Positions 35,176-47,486 of a stretch of 64,000 bases of DNA are shown here, piece by piece (position 1 is the stretch's first letter; every line of letters begins with the position of its first letter). Origin of the DNA: Balaenoptera acutorostrata (taxonomy: Eukaryota > Chordata > Mammalia > Artiodactyla > Balaenopteridae). Location of the stretch: positions 310,001 through 374,000 of the forward strand of contig NW_026645839.1 of the NCBI RefSeq assembly GCF_949987535.1. Reading direction: 5' to 3'. Position numbers and translations under genes: made by a program. The notes beneath the pieces are model-generated. The model was not told the DNA's origin and made no database searches. It saw only the letters and a program-made list of their open reading frames with translations.

Positions 35176-36933
35176 GATGGGTACCATGCAGTATTACTTG
35201 AAAGGGTCTGCGTTGGCTCACCCAACCTCACCGAACCTCTCAGCCCCAAGAGTGTCCACCCTTATGTCTCAATCAGCTGTGGGTCTAGATATGGTCAATC
35301 CAGGTTGCATCACAGCCCCTGAACGAATTTTGTAAGAATTTCTCTCTCTTTCACTGTCTTTGTTTCACGGGTTTTGAAAAGTAATTTATTTTTATAATGG
35401 GGTTTAGCTGCTTTTCACGGCTGTGTTTATGCCGCTTTACACCCCCTTGACTCACTTACAGAGAGATATCAATACATAGGTTTGAAGATTCTTACTAGTC
35501 AGATATATTCTTGTGCGGTGAATAGGGGGTGTTGAGTCCAGTTCACTGAGCAAGGAATAGGTCTTGTCTCTTACATATTGGGTTAATGGAACGGTATCGA
35601 GCTAATTTGAAACCCTTGTTTTATGCATCACCCCACCTCACCTTTCCCGTTCAGCAGCCATAGTGTGTTTCCTAAACGTGGGACTCTGTTCTGTTTTGCA
35701 ATTCAGTTCAAGGGTAGCGGTTTTTACATTCCCTCTAGAAGTGATATCTTATGATAAGTGTCTTTTTCTGTGTGACTTATTTCACTTAGAATCGTCGTAC
35801 CTAAATCCACTCATCGTGCTGCTACTAGCCTTATGACGTTGATTTCATGGCTGAGTGATATTCCATTGTACATGAGGACCACAACTTCTTTATCCATTTT
35901 TCTCTTTCCTAGGATATTTAAGGTGTAATGAAGTGGGGGTTCTTGTCCACAGAGCAGCCCTAAACTTTGGGGTGCCTGTGTCTTGCTGATTTTTAGTTTT
36001 CCCAATTTATACGGCCATGAGTGGAAGTGCCCTATGCTCTCCAAGCTGTGTTTTTTAGATGTTTCAGAACACACCGTACACTTCTCCAGAGTGGCTGTTG
36101 GCAATTTACATCCCACCCATCAGCGTAGCAAGGCTCCCATTTCTCCATGGCCGGTCCTGCATTTCTGGTTTGGACACTTTTTTCCCCATGGCCCTTTTGC
36201 CCGCTGGGAAGCGAGACTTCTTTGGAGCGCTGATTGGCCTTTCCAGGTTGCTTGGTTGGCCAAAAAGGGCGTATGCGTTTTTTCCTGAATATATTCAGGA
36301 AAAAACGCATACGCCCTTTTTGGCCAAGGGCATCATTGTCCACGTTTTGCCGCTTTTCATGTGCTTTCAAGGCGATTCGAATCTACCTCCTGAAATCTGT
36401 TTCCTGCAATTCTGCCTTGCTTTCAAAGCCTCTTCGTTGCCTTCCCTTAATATATTTGTGGACGAGAGGTATCATTTAAAACTCTGCAGGTTTGTGAATT
36501 GCAGTGCCCCTGAGCTCCATTTTTCAACTCGCTTTTTTGGGAGCTGGCCGCCAAAGCGCAGGATTGCTTCAGGCCCTCTTCTGGTTCTGGGGGGCAGGCT
36601 GAGCTTGTGCTTAATTCTTCTTCCTGATGGGAAAATAGAGTGACCTGTGCCTGTCCCAACACCTAGAGCTAGTCTCTCATTGGTTCCCCCTCTTCCCCTT
36701 CATCCTCAGGACAAATTGCAACCTGTACGGAACAGGAGGTTAAAGGTGCTGATTCTCCAAGGAGGGAGATGGCTAGTAAATCGGCTGGAATGGCGAACCC
36801 GAGCAAAGGAGATGAGAAATGAGGTGCGTTTTAGAAACCTATCCCGATCACACGGTGTACCATCTTCTGGGTTTCTCATGCCTGTTTTCGACGTAGGAAG
36901 ATGCCCTTGAACCTGGAGATTTGGGACCCATGG
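35176..36933. repeat. Satellite unit 21 (mosaic)
   Basis: 1,758 bp. Palindrome 36256-36327, perfect. The left part (GGGTTAATGG and the one-base loss near 35599, ACGGCC) is the unit 16/25 type. The right part (GCAGGTTTG, CCGCCAAAGC near 36548, CAACCTG) is the unit 20/24 type, so this unit joins two types. Confidence 0.97.
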
Positions 36934-38692
36934 GATGGGTACCATGCAGTATTACTTGAAAGGGTCTGCGTTGGCTCACCCAACCTCACCGAACCTCTCA
37001 GCCCCAAGAGTGTCCACCCTTATGTCTCAATCAGCTGTGGGTCTAGATATGGTCAATCCAGGTTGCATCACAGCCCCTGAACGAATTTTGTAAGAATTTC
37101 TCTCTCTTTCACTGTCTTTGTTTCACGGGTTTTGAAAAGTAATTTATTTTTATAATGGGGTTTAGCTGCTTTTCACGGCTGTGTTTATGGCGCTTTACAC
37201 CCCCTTGACTCACTTACAGAGAGATATCAATACATAGGTTTGAAGATTCTTACTAGTCAGATATATTCTAGTGCGGTGAATAGGGGGTGTTGAGTCCAGG
37301 TCACTGAGCAAGGAATAGGTCTTGTCTCTTACATATTGGGTTTATGGAACGGTATCTGAGCTAATTTGAAACCCTTGTTTTATGCATCACCCCACCTCAC
37401 CTTTCCCGTTCAGCAGCCATAGTGTGTTTCCTAAACGTGGGACTCTGTTCTGTTTTGCAATTCAGTTCAAGTGTAGCGGTTTTTACATTCCCTCTCTAAG
37501 TGATATCTTATGATAAGTGTCTTTTTCTGTGTGACTTATTTCACTTAGAATCGTCGTACCTAAATCCACTCATCGTGCTGCTACTAGCCTTATGACGTTG
37601 ATTTCATGGCTGAGTGATATTCCATTGTACATGAGGACCACCACTTCTTTATCCATTTTTCGCTTTCCTAGGATATTTAAGGTGTAATGAAGTGGGGGTT
37701 CTTGTCAACAGAGCAGCCCTAAACTTTGGGGTGCCTGTGTCTTGCTGATTTTTAGTTTTCCCAATTTATACGCCCATGAGTGGAAGTGCCCTATGCTCTC
37801 CAAGCTGTGTTTTTTAGATGTTTCAGAACACACCGTACACTTCTCCAGAGTGGCTGTTGGCAATTTACATCCCACCCATCAGCGTAGCAAGGCTCCCATT
37901 TCTCCATGGCCGGTCCTGCATTTCTGGTTTGGACACTTTTTTCCGCATGGCCCTTTTGCCCGCTGGGAAGCGAGACTTCTCTGGAGCGCTGATTGGCCTT
38001 TCCAGGTTGCTTGGTTGGCCAAAAAGGGCGTATGCGTTTTTTCCTGAATATATTCAGGAAAAAACGCATACGCCCTTTTTGGCCAAGGGCATCATTGTCC
38101 ACGTTTTGCCGCTTTTCATGTGCTTTCAAGGCGATTCGAATCTACCTCCTGACATCTGTTTCCTGCAATTCTGCCTTGCTTTCAAAGCCTCTTCGTTGCC
38201 TTCCCTTAATATATTTGTGGACGAGAGGTATCATTTAAAACTCTGCAGGTTTGTGAATTGCAGTGCCCCTGAGCTCCATTTTTCAACTCGCTTTTTTGGG
38301 AGCTGGCCGCAAAAGCGCAGGATTGCTTCAGGCCCTCTTCTGGTTCTGGGGGGCAGGCTGAGCTTGTGCTTAATTCTTCTTCCTGATGGGAAAATAGAGT
38401 GACCTGTGCCTGTCCCAACACCTAGAGCTAGTCTCTCATTGGTTCCCCCTCTTCCCCTTCATCCTCAGGACAAATTGCAACCTGTACGGAACAGGAGGTT
38501 AAAGGTGCTGATTCTCCAAGGAGGGAGATGGCTAGTAAATCGGCTGGAATGGCGAACCCGAGCAAAGGAGATGAGAAATGAGGTGCGTTTTAGAAACCTT
38601 TCCCGATCACACGGTGTACCATCTTCTGGGTTTCTCATGCCTGTTTTCGACGTAGGAAGATGCCCTTGAACCTGGAGATTTGGGACCCATGG
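36934..38692. repeat. Satellite unit 22
   Basis: Palindrome 38015-38086, perfect. TTCTAGTGCGG near 37267, GTCAACAG near 37705, CTTCTCTGG near 37977 and CTGACATCTG near 38151 are shared with unit 26, four units on. Private: ACCACCACTTC near 37639 and TTTTCGCTTTCC near 37658. Confidence 0.97.
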
Positions 38693-40451
38693 GATGGGTA
38701 CCATGCAGTATTACTTGAAAGGGTCTGCGTTGGCTCACCCAACCTCACCGAACCTCTCAGCCCCAAGAGTGTCCACCCTTATGTCTCAATCAGCTGTGGG
38801 TCTAGATATGGTCAATCCAGGTTGCATCACAGCCCCTGAACGAATTTTGTAAGAATTTCTCTCTCTTTCACTGTCTTTGTTTCACGGGTTTTGAAAAGTA
38901 ATTTATTTTTATAATGGGGTTTAGCTGCTTTTCACGGCTGTGTTTATGCCGCTTTACACCCCCTTGACTCACTTACAGAGAGATATCAATACATAGGTTT
39001 GAAGATTCTTACTAGTCAGATATATTCTTGTGTGGTGAATAGGGGGTGTTGATTCCAGTTCACTGAAAAAGGAATAGGTCTTGTCTCTTACATATTGGGT
39101 TTATGGAACGGTATCTGAGCTAATTTGAAACCCTTGTTTTATGCATCACCCCACCTCACCTTTCCCGTTCAGCAGCCATAGTGTGTTTCCTAAACGTGGG
39201 ACTCTGTTCTGTTTTGCAATTCAGTTCAAGTGTAGCGGTTTTTACATTCCCTCTAGAAGTGATATCTTATGATAAGTGTCTTTTTCTGTGTGACTTATTT
39301 CACTTAGAATCGTCGTACCTAAATCCACTCATCGTGCTGCTACTAGCCTTATGACGTTGATTTCATGGCTGAGTGATATTCCATTGTACATGAGGATCAC
39401 AACTTCTTTATCCATTTTTCTCTTTCCTAGGATATTTAAGGTGTAATGAAGTGGGGGTTCTTGTCCACAGAGCAGCCCTAAACTTTGGGGTGCCTGTGTC
39501 TTGCTGATGTTTAGTTTTCCCAATTTATACGCCCATGAGTGGAAGTGCCCTATGCTCTCCAAGCTGTGTTTTTTAGATGTTTCAGGACACACCGTACACT
39601 TCTCCAGAGTGGCTGTTGGCAATTTACATCCCACCCATCAGCGTAGCAAGGCTCCCATTTCTCCATGGCCGGTCCTGCATTTCTGGTTTGGACACTTTTT
39701 TCCCCATGGCCCTTTTGCCCGCTGGGAAGCGAGACTTCTTTGGAGCGCTGATTGGCCTTTCCAGGTTGCTTGGTTGGCCAAAAAGGGCGTATGCGTTTTT
39801 TCCTGAATATATTCAGGAAAAAACGCATACGCCCTTTTTGGCCAAGGGCATCATTGTCCACGTTTTGCCGCTTTTCATGTGCTTTCAAGGCGATTCGAAT
39901 CTACCTCCTGAAATCTGTTTCCTGCAATTCTGCCTTGCTTTCAAAGCCTCTTCGTTGCCTTCCCTTAATATATTTGTGGACGAGAGGTATCATTTAAAAC
40001 TCTGCAGGTTTGTGAATTGCAATGCCCCTGACCTCCATTTTTCAACTCGCTTTTTTGGGAGCTGGCCGCAAAAGCGCAGGATTGCTTCAGGCCCTCTTCT
40101 GGTTCTGGGGGGCAGGCTGAGCTTGTGCTTAATTCTTCTTCCTGATGGGAAAATAGAGTGACCTGTGCCTGTCCCAACACCTAGAGCTAGTCTCTCATTG
40201 GTTCCCCCTCTTCCCCTTCATCCTCAGGACAAATTGCAACCTGTACGGAACAGGAGGTTAAAGGTGCTGATTCTCCAAGGAAGGAGATGGCTAGTAAATC
40301 GGCTGGAATGGCGAACCCGAGCAAAGGAGATGAGAAATGAGGTGCGTTTTAGAAACCTTTCCCGATCACACGGTGTACCATCTTCTGGGTTTCTCATGCC
40401 TGTTTTCGACGTAGGAAGATGCCCTTGAACCTGGAGATTTGGGACCCATGG
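38693..40451. repeat. Satellite unit 23
   Basis: Palindrome 39774-39845, perfect. A set of changes shared only with unit 27: GATCACAAC near 39395, TGATGTTTAG near 39506, CAGGACAC near 39584, and GCAATGCCCCTGACCTCC near 40018. GTGTGGTG near 39030 (also in unit 33) and GAAGGAGATGG near 40279 (also in unit 30) are shared with unit 27 too. Confidence 0.97.
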
Positions 40452-42210
40452 GATGGGTACCATGCAGTATTACTTGAAAGGGTCTGCGTTGGCTCACCCA
40501 ACCTCACCGAACCTCTCAGCCCCAAGAGTGTCCACCCTTATGTCTCAATCAGCTGTGGGCCTAGATATGGTCAATCCAGGTTGCATCACAGCCCCTGAAC
40601 GAATTTTGTAAGAATTTCTCTCTCTTTCACTGTCTTTGTTTCACGGGTTTTGAAAAGTAATTTATTTTTATAATGGGGTTTAGCTGCTTTTCACGGCTGT
40701 GTTTATGCCGCTTTACACCCCCTTGACTCACTTACAGAGAGATATCAATACATAGATTTGAAGATTCTTACTAGTCAGATATATTCTTGTGCGGTGAATA
40801 GGGGGTGTTGAGTCCAGTTCACTGAGCAAGGAATAGGTCTTGTCTCTTACATATTGGGTTTATGGAACGGTATCGGAGCTAATTTGAAACCCTTGTTTTA
40901 TGCATCACCCCACCTCACCTTTCCCGTTCAGCAGCCATAGTGTGTTTCCTAAACGTGGGACTCTGTTCTGTTTTGCAATTCTGTTCAAGGGTAGCGGTTT
41001 TTACATTCCCTCTAGAAGTGATATCTTATGATAAGTGTCTTTTTCTGTGTGACTTATTTCACTTAGAATCGTCGTACCTAAATCCACTCATCGTGCTGCT
41101 ACTAGCCTTATGACGTTGATTTCATGGCTGAGTGATATTCCATTGTACATGAGGACCACAACTTCTTTATCCATTTTTCTCTTTCCTAGGATATTTAAGG
41201 TGTAATGAAGTGGGGGTTCTTGTCAACAGAGCAGCCCTAAACTTTGGGGTGCCTGTGTCTTGCTGATTTTTAGTTTTCCCAATTTATACGCCCATGAGTG
41301 GAAGTGCCCTATGCTCTCCAAGCTGTGTTTTTTAGATGTTTCAGAACACACCGTACACTTCTCCAGAGTGGCTGTTGGCAATTTACATCCCACCCATCAG
41401 CGTAGCAAGGCTCCCATTTCTCCATGGCCGGTCCTGCATTTCTGGTTTGGACACTTTTTTCCCCATGGCCCTTTTGCCCGCTGGGAAGCGAGACTTCTTT
41501 GGAGCGCTGATTGGCCTTTCCAGGTTGCTTGGTTGGCCAAAAAGGGCGTATGCGTTTTTTCCTGAATATATTCAGGAAAAAACGCATACGCCCTTTTTGG
41601 CCAAGGGCATCATTGTCCACGTTTTGCCGCTTTTCATGTGCTTTCAAGGCGATTCGAATCTACCTCCTGAAATCTGTTTCCTGCAATTCTGCCTTGCTTT
41701 CAAAGCCTCTTCGTTGCCTTCCCTTAATATATTTGTGGACGAGAGGTATCATTTAAAACTCTGCAGGTTTGTGAATTGCAGTGCCCCTGAGCTCCATTTT
41801 TCAACTCGCTTTTTTGGGAGCTGGCCGCCAAAGCGCAGGATTGCTTCAGGCCCTCTTCTGGTTCTGGGGGGCAGGCTGAGCTTGTGCTTAATTCTTCTTC
41901 CTGATGGGAAAATAGAGTGACCTGTGCCTGTCCCAACACCTAGAGCTAGTCTCTCATTGGTTCCCCCTCTTCCCCTTCATCCTCAGGACAAATTGCAACC
42001 TGTACGGAACAGGAGGTTAAAGGTGCTGATTCTCCAAGGAGTGAGATGGCTAGTAAATCGGCTGGAATGGCGAACCCGAGCAAAGGAGATGAGAAATGAG
42101 GTGCGTTTTAGAAACCTATCCCGATCACACGGTGTACCATCTTCTGGGTTTCTCATGCCTGTTTTCGACGTAGGAAGATGCCCTTGAACCTGGAGATTTG
42201 GGACCCATGG
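40452..42210. repeat. Satellite unit 24
   Basis: Palindrome 41533-41604, perfect. The left part (GGGCCTAG near 40558, CATAGATTTG near 40752) is shared with unit 28. From AATTCTGTTC at 40978-40987 onward it matches unit 20. It is the junction unit of the 4-unit duplication. Private: GAGTGAGATGG near 42040. Confidence 0.97.
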
Positions 42211-43968
42211 GATGGGTACCATGCAGTATTACTTGAAAGGGTCTGCGTTGGCTCACCCAACCTCACCGAACCTCTCAGCCCCAAGAGTGTCCACCCTTAT
42301 GTCTCAATCAGCTGTGGGTCTAGATATGGTCAATCCAGGTTGCATCACAGCCCCTGAACGAATTTTGTAAGAATTTCTCTCTCTTTCACTGTCTTTGTTT
42401 CACGGGTTTTGAAAAGTAATTTATTTTTATAATGGGGTTTAGCTGCTTTTCACGGCTGTGTTTATGCCGCTTTACACCCCCTTGACTCACTTACAGAGAG
42501 ATATCAATACATAGGTTTGAAGATTCTTACTAGTCAGATATATTCTTGTGCGGTGAATAGGGGGTGTTGAGTCCAGTTCACTGAGCAAGGAATAGGTCTT
42601 GTCTCTTACATATTGGGTTAATGGAACGGTATCGAGCTAATTTGAAACCCTTGTTTTATGCATCACCCCACCTCACCTTTCCCGTTCAGCAGCCATAGTG
42701 TGTTTCCTAAACGTGGGACTCTGTTCTGTTTTGCAATTCAGTTCAAGGGTAGCGGTTTTTACATTCCCTCTAGAAGTGATATCTTATGATAAGTGTCTTT
42801 TTCTGTGTGACTTATTTCACTTAGAATCGTCGTACCTAAATCCACTCATCGTGCTGCTACTAGCCTTATGACGTTGATTTCATGGCTGAGTGATATTCCA
42901 TTGTACATGAGGACCACAACTTCTTTATCCATTTTTCTCTTTCCTAGGATATTTAAGGTGTAATGAAGTGGGGGTTCTTGTCCACAGAGCAGCCCTAAAC
43001 TTTGGGGTGCCTGTGTCTTGCTGATTTTTAGTTTTCCCAATTTATACGGCCATGAGTGGAAGTGCCCTATGCTCTCCAAGCTGTGTTTTTTAGATGTTTC
43101 AGAACACACCGTACACTTCTCCAGAGTGGCTGTTGGCAATTTACATCCCACCCATCAGCGTAGCAAGGCTCCCATTTCTCCATGGCCGGTCCTGCATTTC
43201 TGGTTTGGACACTTTTTTCCCCATGGCCCTTTTGCCCGCTGGGAAGCGAGACTTCTTTGGAGCGCTGATTGGCCTTTCCAGGTTGCTTGGTTGGCCAAAA
43301 AGGGCGTATGCGTTTTTTCCTGAATATATTCAGGAAAAAACGCATACGCCCTTTTTGGCCAAGGGCATCATTGTCCACGTTTTGCCGCTTTTCATGTGCT
43401 TTCAAGGCGATTCGAATCTACCTCCTGAAATCTGTTTCCTGCAATTCTGCCTTGCTTTCAAAGCCTCTTCGTTGCCTTCCCTTAATATATTTGTGGACGA
43501 GAGGTATCATTTAAAACTCTGCAAGTTTGTGAATTGCAGTGCCCCTGAGCTCCATTTTTCAACTCGCTTTTTGGGGAGCTGGCCGCAAAAGCGCAGGATT
43601 GCTTCAGGCCCTCTTCTGGTTCTGGGGGGCAGGCTGAGCTTGTGCTTAATTCTTCTTCCTGATGGGAAAATAGAGTGACCTGTGCCTGTCCCAACACCTA
43701 GAGCTAGTCTCTCATTGGTTCCCCCTCTTCCCCTTCATCCTCAGGACAAATTGCAACTTGTACGGAACAGGAGGTTAAAGGTGCTGATTCTCCAAGGAGG
43801 GAGATGGCTAGTAAATCGGCTGGAATGGCGAACCCGAGCAAAGGAGATGAGAAATGAGGTGCGTTTTAGAAACCTATCCCGATCACACGGTGTACCATCT
43901 TCTGGGTTTCTCATGCCTGTTTTCGACGTAGGAAGATGCCCTTGAACCTGGAGATTTGGGACCCATGG
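42211..43968. repeat. Satellite unit 25
   Basis: 1,758 bp. Palindrome 43291-43362, perfect. It matches unit 16 over essentially its whole length (GGGTTAATGG, GCAAGTTTG at about 43521, TTTTTGGGGAGC, CAACTTG near 43757). It matches its block partner, unit 21, only in the left part. Confidence 0.97.
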
Positions 43969-45727
43969 GATGGGTACCATGCAGTATTACTTGAAAGGGT
44001 CTGCGTTGGCTCACCCAACCTCACCGAACCTCTCAGCCCCAAGAGTGTCCACCCTTATGTCTCAATCAGCTGTGGGTCTAGATATGGTCAATCCAGGTTG
44101 CATCACAGCCCCTGAACGAATTTTGTAAGAATTTCTCTCTCTTTCACTGTCTTTGTTTCACGGGTTTTGAAAAGTAATTTATTTTTATAATGGGGTTTAG
44201 CTGCTTTTCACGGCTGTGTTTATGGCGCTTTACACCCCCTTGACTCACTTACAGAGAGATATCAATACATAGGTTTGAAGATTCTTACTAGTCAGATATA
44301 TTCTAGTGCGGTGAATAGGGGGTGTTGAGTCCAGGTCACTGAGCAAGGAATAGGTCTTGTCTCTTACATATTGGGTTTATGGAACGGTATCTGAGCTAAT
44401 TTGAAACCCTTGTTTTATGCATCACCCCACCTCACCTTTCCCGTTCAGCAGCCATAGTGTGTTTCCTAAACGTGGGACTCTGTTCTGTTTTGCAATTCAG
44501 TTCAAGTGTAGCGGTTTTTACATTCCCTCTCTAAGTGATATCTTATGATAAGTGTCTTTTTCTGTGTGACTTATTTCACTTAGAATCGTCGTACCTAAAT
44601 CCACTCATCGTGCTGCTACTAGCCTTATGACGTTGATTTCATGGCTGAGTGATATTCCATTGTACATGAGGACCACAACTTCTTTATCCATTTTTCTCTT
44701 TCCTAGGATATTTAAGGTGTAATGAAGTGGGGGTTCTTGTCAACAGAGCAGCCCTAAACTTTGGGGTGCATGTGTCTTGCTGATTTTTAGTTTTCCCAAT
44801 TTATACGGCCATGAGTGGAAGTGCCCTATGCTCTCCAAGCTGTGTTTTTTAGATGTTTCAGAACACACCGTACACTTCTCCAGAGTGGCTGTTGGCAATT
44901 TACATCCCACCCATCAGCGTAGCAAGGCTCCCATTTCTCCATGGCCGGTCCTGCATTTCTGGTTTGGACACTTTTTTCCGCATGGCCCTTTTGCCCGCTG
45001 GGAAGCGAGACTTCTCTGGAGCGCTGATTGGCCTTTCCAGGTTGCTTGGTTGGCCAAAAAGGGCGTATGCGTTTTTTCCTGAATATATTCAGGAAAAAAC
45101 GCATACGCCCTTTTTGGCCAAGGGCATCATTGTCCACGTTTTGCCGCTTTTCATGTGCTTTCAAGGCGATTCGAATCTACCTCCTGACATCTGTTTCCTG
45201 CAATTCTGCCTTGCTTTCAAAGCCTCTTCATTGCCTTCCCTTAATATATTTGTGGACGAGAGGTATCATTTAAAACTCTGCAGGTTTGTGAATTGCAGTG
45301 CCCCTGAGCTCCATTTTTCAACTCGCTTTTTTGGGAGCTGGCCGCAAAAGCGCAGGATTGCTTCAGGCCCTCTTCTGGTTCTGGGGGGCAGGCTGAGCTT
45401 GTGCTTAATTCTTCTTCCTGATGGGAAAATAGAGTGACCTGTGCCTGTCCCAACACCTAGAGCTAGTCTCTCATTGGTTCCCCCTCTTCCCCTTCATCCT
45501 CAGGACAAATTGCAACCTGTACGGAACAGGAGGTTAAAGGTGCTGATTCTCCAAGGAGGGAGATGGCTAGTAAATCGGCTGGAATGGCGAACCCGAGCAA
45601 AGGAGATGAGAAATGAGGTGCGTTTTAGAAACCTTTCCCGATCACACGGTGTACCATCTTCTGGGTTTCTCATGCCTGTTTTCGACGTAGGAAGATGCCC
45701 TTGAACCTGGAGATTTGGGACCCATGG
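43969..45727. repeat. Satellite unit 26
   Basis: Palindrome 45050-45121, perfect. Partner of unit 22, differing by ACGGCC versus ACGCCC near 44808 and the private changes GGTGCATGTG near 44769 and CTTCATTGCC near 45228 (CpG loss). Confidence 0.97.
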
Positions 45728-47486
45728 GATGGGTACCATGCAGTATTACTTGAAAGGGTCTGCGTTGGCTCACCCAACCTCACCGAACCTCTCAGCCCCA
45801 AGAGTGTCCACCCTTATGTCTCAATCAGCTGTGGGTCTAGATATGGTCAATCCAGGTTGCATCACAGCCCCTGAACGAATTTTGTAAGAATTTCTCTCTC
45901 TTTCACTGTCTTTGTTTCACGGGTTTTGAAAAGTAATTTATTTTTATAATGGGGTTTAGCTGCTTTTCACGGCTGTGTTTATGCCGCTTTACACCCCCTT
46001 GACTCACTTACAGAGAGATATCAATACATAGGTTTGAAGATTCTTACTAGTCAGATATATTCTTGTGTGGTGAATAGGGGGTGTTGATTCCAGTTCACTG
46101 AAAAAGGAATAGGTCTTGTCTCTTACATATTGGGTTTATGGAACGGTATCTGAGCTAATTTGAAACCCTTGTTTTATGCATCACCCCACCTCACCTTTCC
46201 CGTTCAGCAGCCATAGAGTGTTTCCTAAACGTGGGACTCTGTTCTGTTTTGCAATTCAGTTCAAGTGTAGCGGTTTTTACATTCCCTCTAGAAGTGATAT
46301 CTTATGATAAGTGTCTTTTTCTGTGTGACTTATTTCACTTAGAATCGTCGTACCTAAATCCACTCATCGTGCTGCTACTAGCCTTATGACGTTGATTTCA
46401 TGGCTGAGTGATATTCCATTGTACATGAGGATCACAACTTCTTTATCCATTTTTCTCTTTCCTAGGATATTTAAGGTGTAATGAAGTGGGGGTTCTTGTC
46501 CACAGAGCAGCCCTAAACTTTGGGGTGCCTGTGTCTTGCTGATGTTTAGTTTTCCCAATTTATACGCCCATGAGTGGAAGTGCCCTATGCTCTCCAAGCT
46601 GTGTTTTTTAGATGTTTCAGGACACACCGTACACTTCTCCAGAGTGGCTGTTGGCAATTTACATCCCACCCATCAGCGTAGCAAGGCTCCCATTTCTCCA
46701 TGGCCGGTCCTGCATTTCTGGTTTGGACACTTTTTTCCCCATGGCCCTTTTGCCCGCTGGGAAGCGAGACTTCTTTGGAGCGCTGATTGGCCTTTCCAGG
46801 TTGCTTGGTTGGCCAAAAAGGGCGTATGCGTTTTTTCCTGAATATATTCAGGAAAAAACGCATACGCCCTTTTTGGCCAAGGGCATCATTGTCCACGTTT
46901 TGCCGCTTTTCATGTGCTTTCAAGGCGATTCGAATCTACCTCCTGAAATCTGTTTCCTGCAATTCTGCCTTGCTTTCAAAGCCTCTTCGTTGCCTTCCCT
47001 TAATATATTTGTGGACGAGAGGTATCATTTAAAACTCTGCAGGTTTGTGAATTGCAATGCCCCTGACCTCCATTTTTCAACTCGCTTTTTTGGGAGCTGG
47101 CCGCAAAAGCGCAGGATTGCTTCAGGCCCTCTTCTGGTTCTGGGGGGCAGGCTGAGCTTGTGCTTAATTCTTCTTCCTGATGGGAAAATAGAGTGACCTG
47201 TGCCTGTCCCAACACCTAGAGCTAGTCTCTCATTGGTTCCCCCTCTTCCCCTTCATCCTCAGGACAAATTGCAACCTGTACGGAACAGGAGGTTAAAGGT
47301 GCTGATTCTCCAAGGAAGGAGATGGCTAGTAAATCGGCTGGAATGGCGAACCCGAGCAAAGGAGATGAGAAATGAGGTGCGTTTTAGAAACCTATCCCGA
47401 TCACACGGTGTACCATCTTCTGGGTTTCTCATGCCTGTTTTCGACGTAGGAAGATGCCCTTGAACCTGGAGATTTGGGACCCATGG
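45728..47486. repeat. Satellite unit 27
   Basis: Palindrome 46809-46880, perfect. Partner of unit 23. Differences are the private ATAGAGTG near 46215 and CCTATCCCG near 47393 (unit 23 has CCTTTCCCG). Confidence 0.97.

Larger units (their letters stand above)
33841..40875. repeat. 4-unit block, first copy (7,035 bp)
   Basis: From within unit 20 to within unit 24. Diagnostic sets of units 20, 22, 23 and 24 recur 7,035 bp further on. The left breakpoint lies between 33841 and 33947. Confidence 0.85.
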
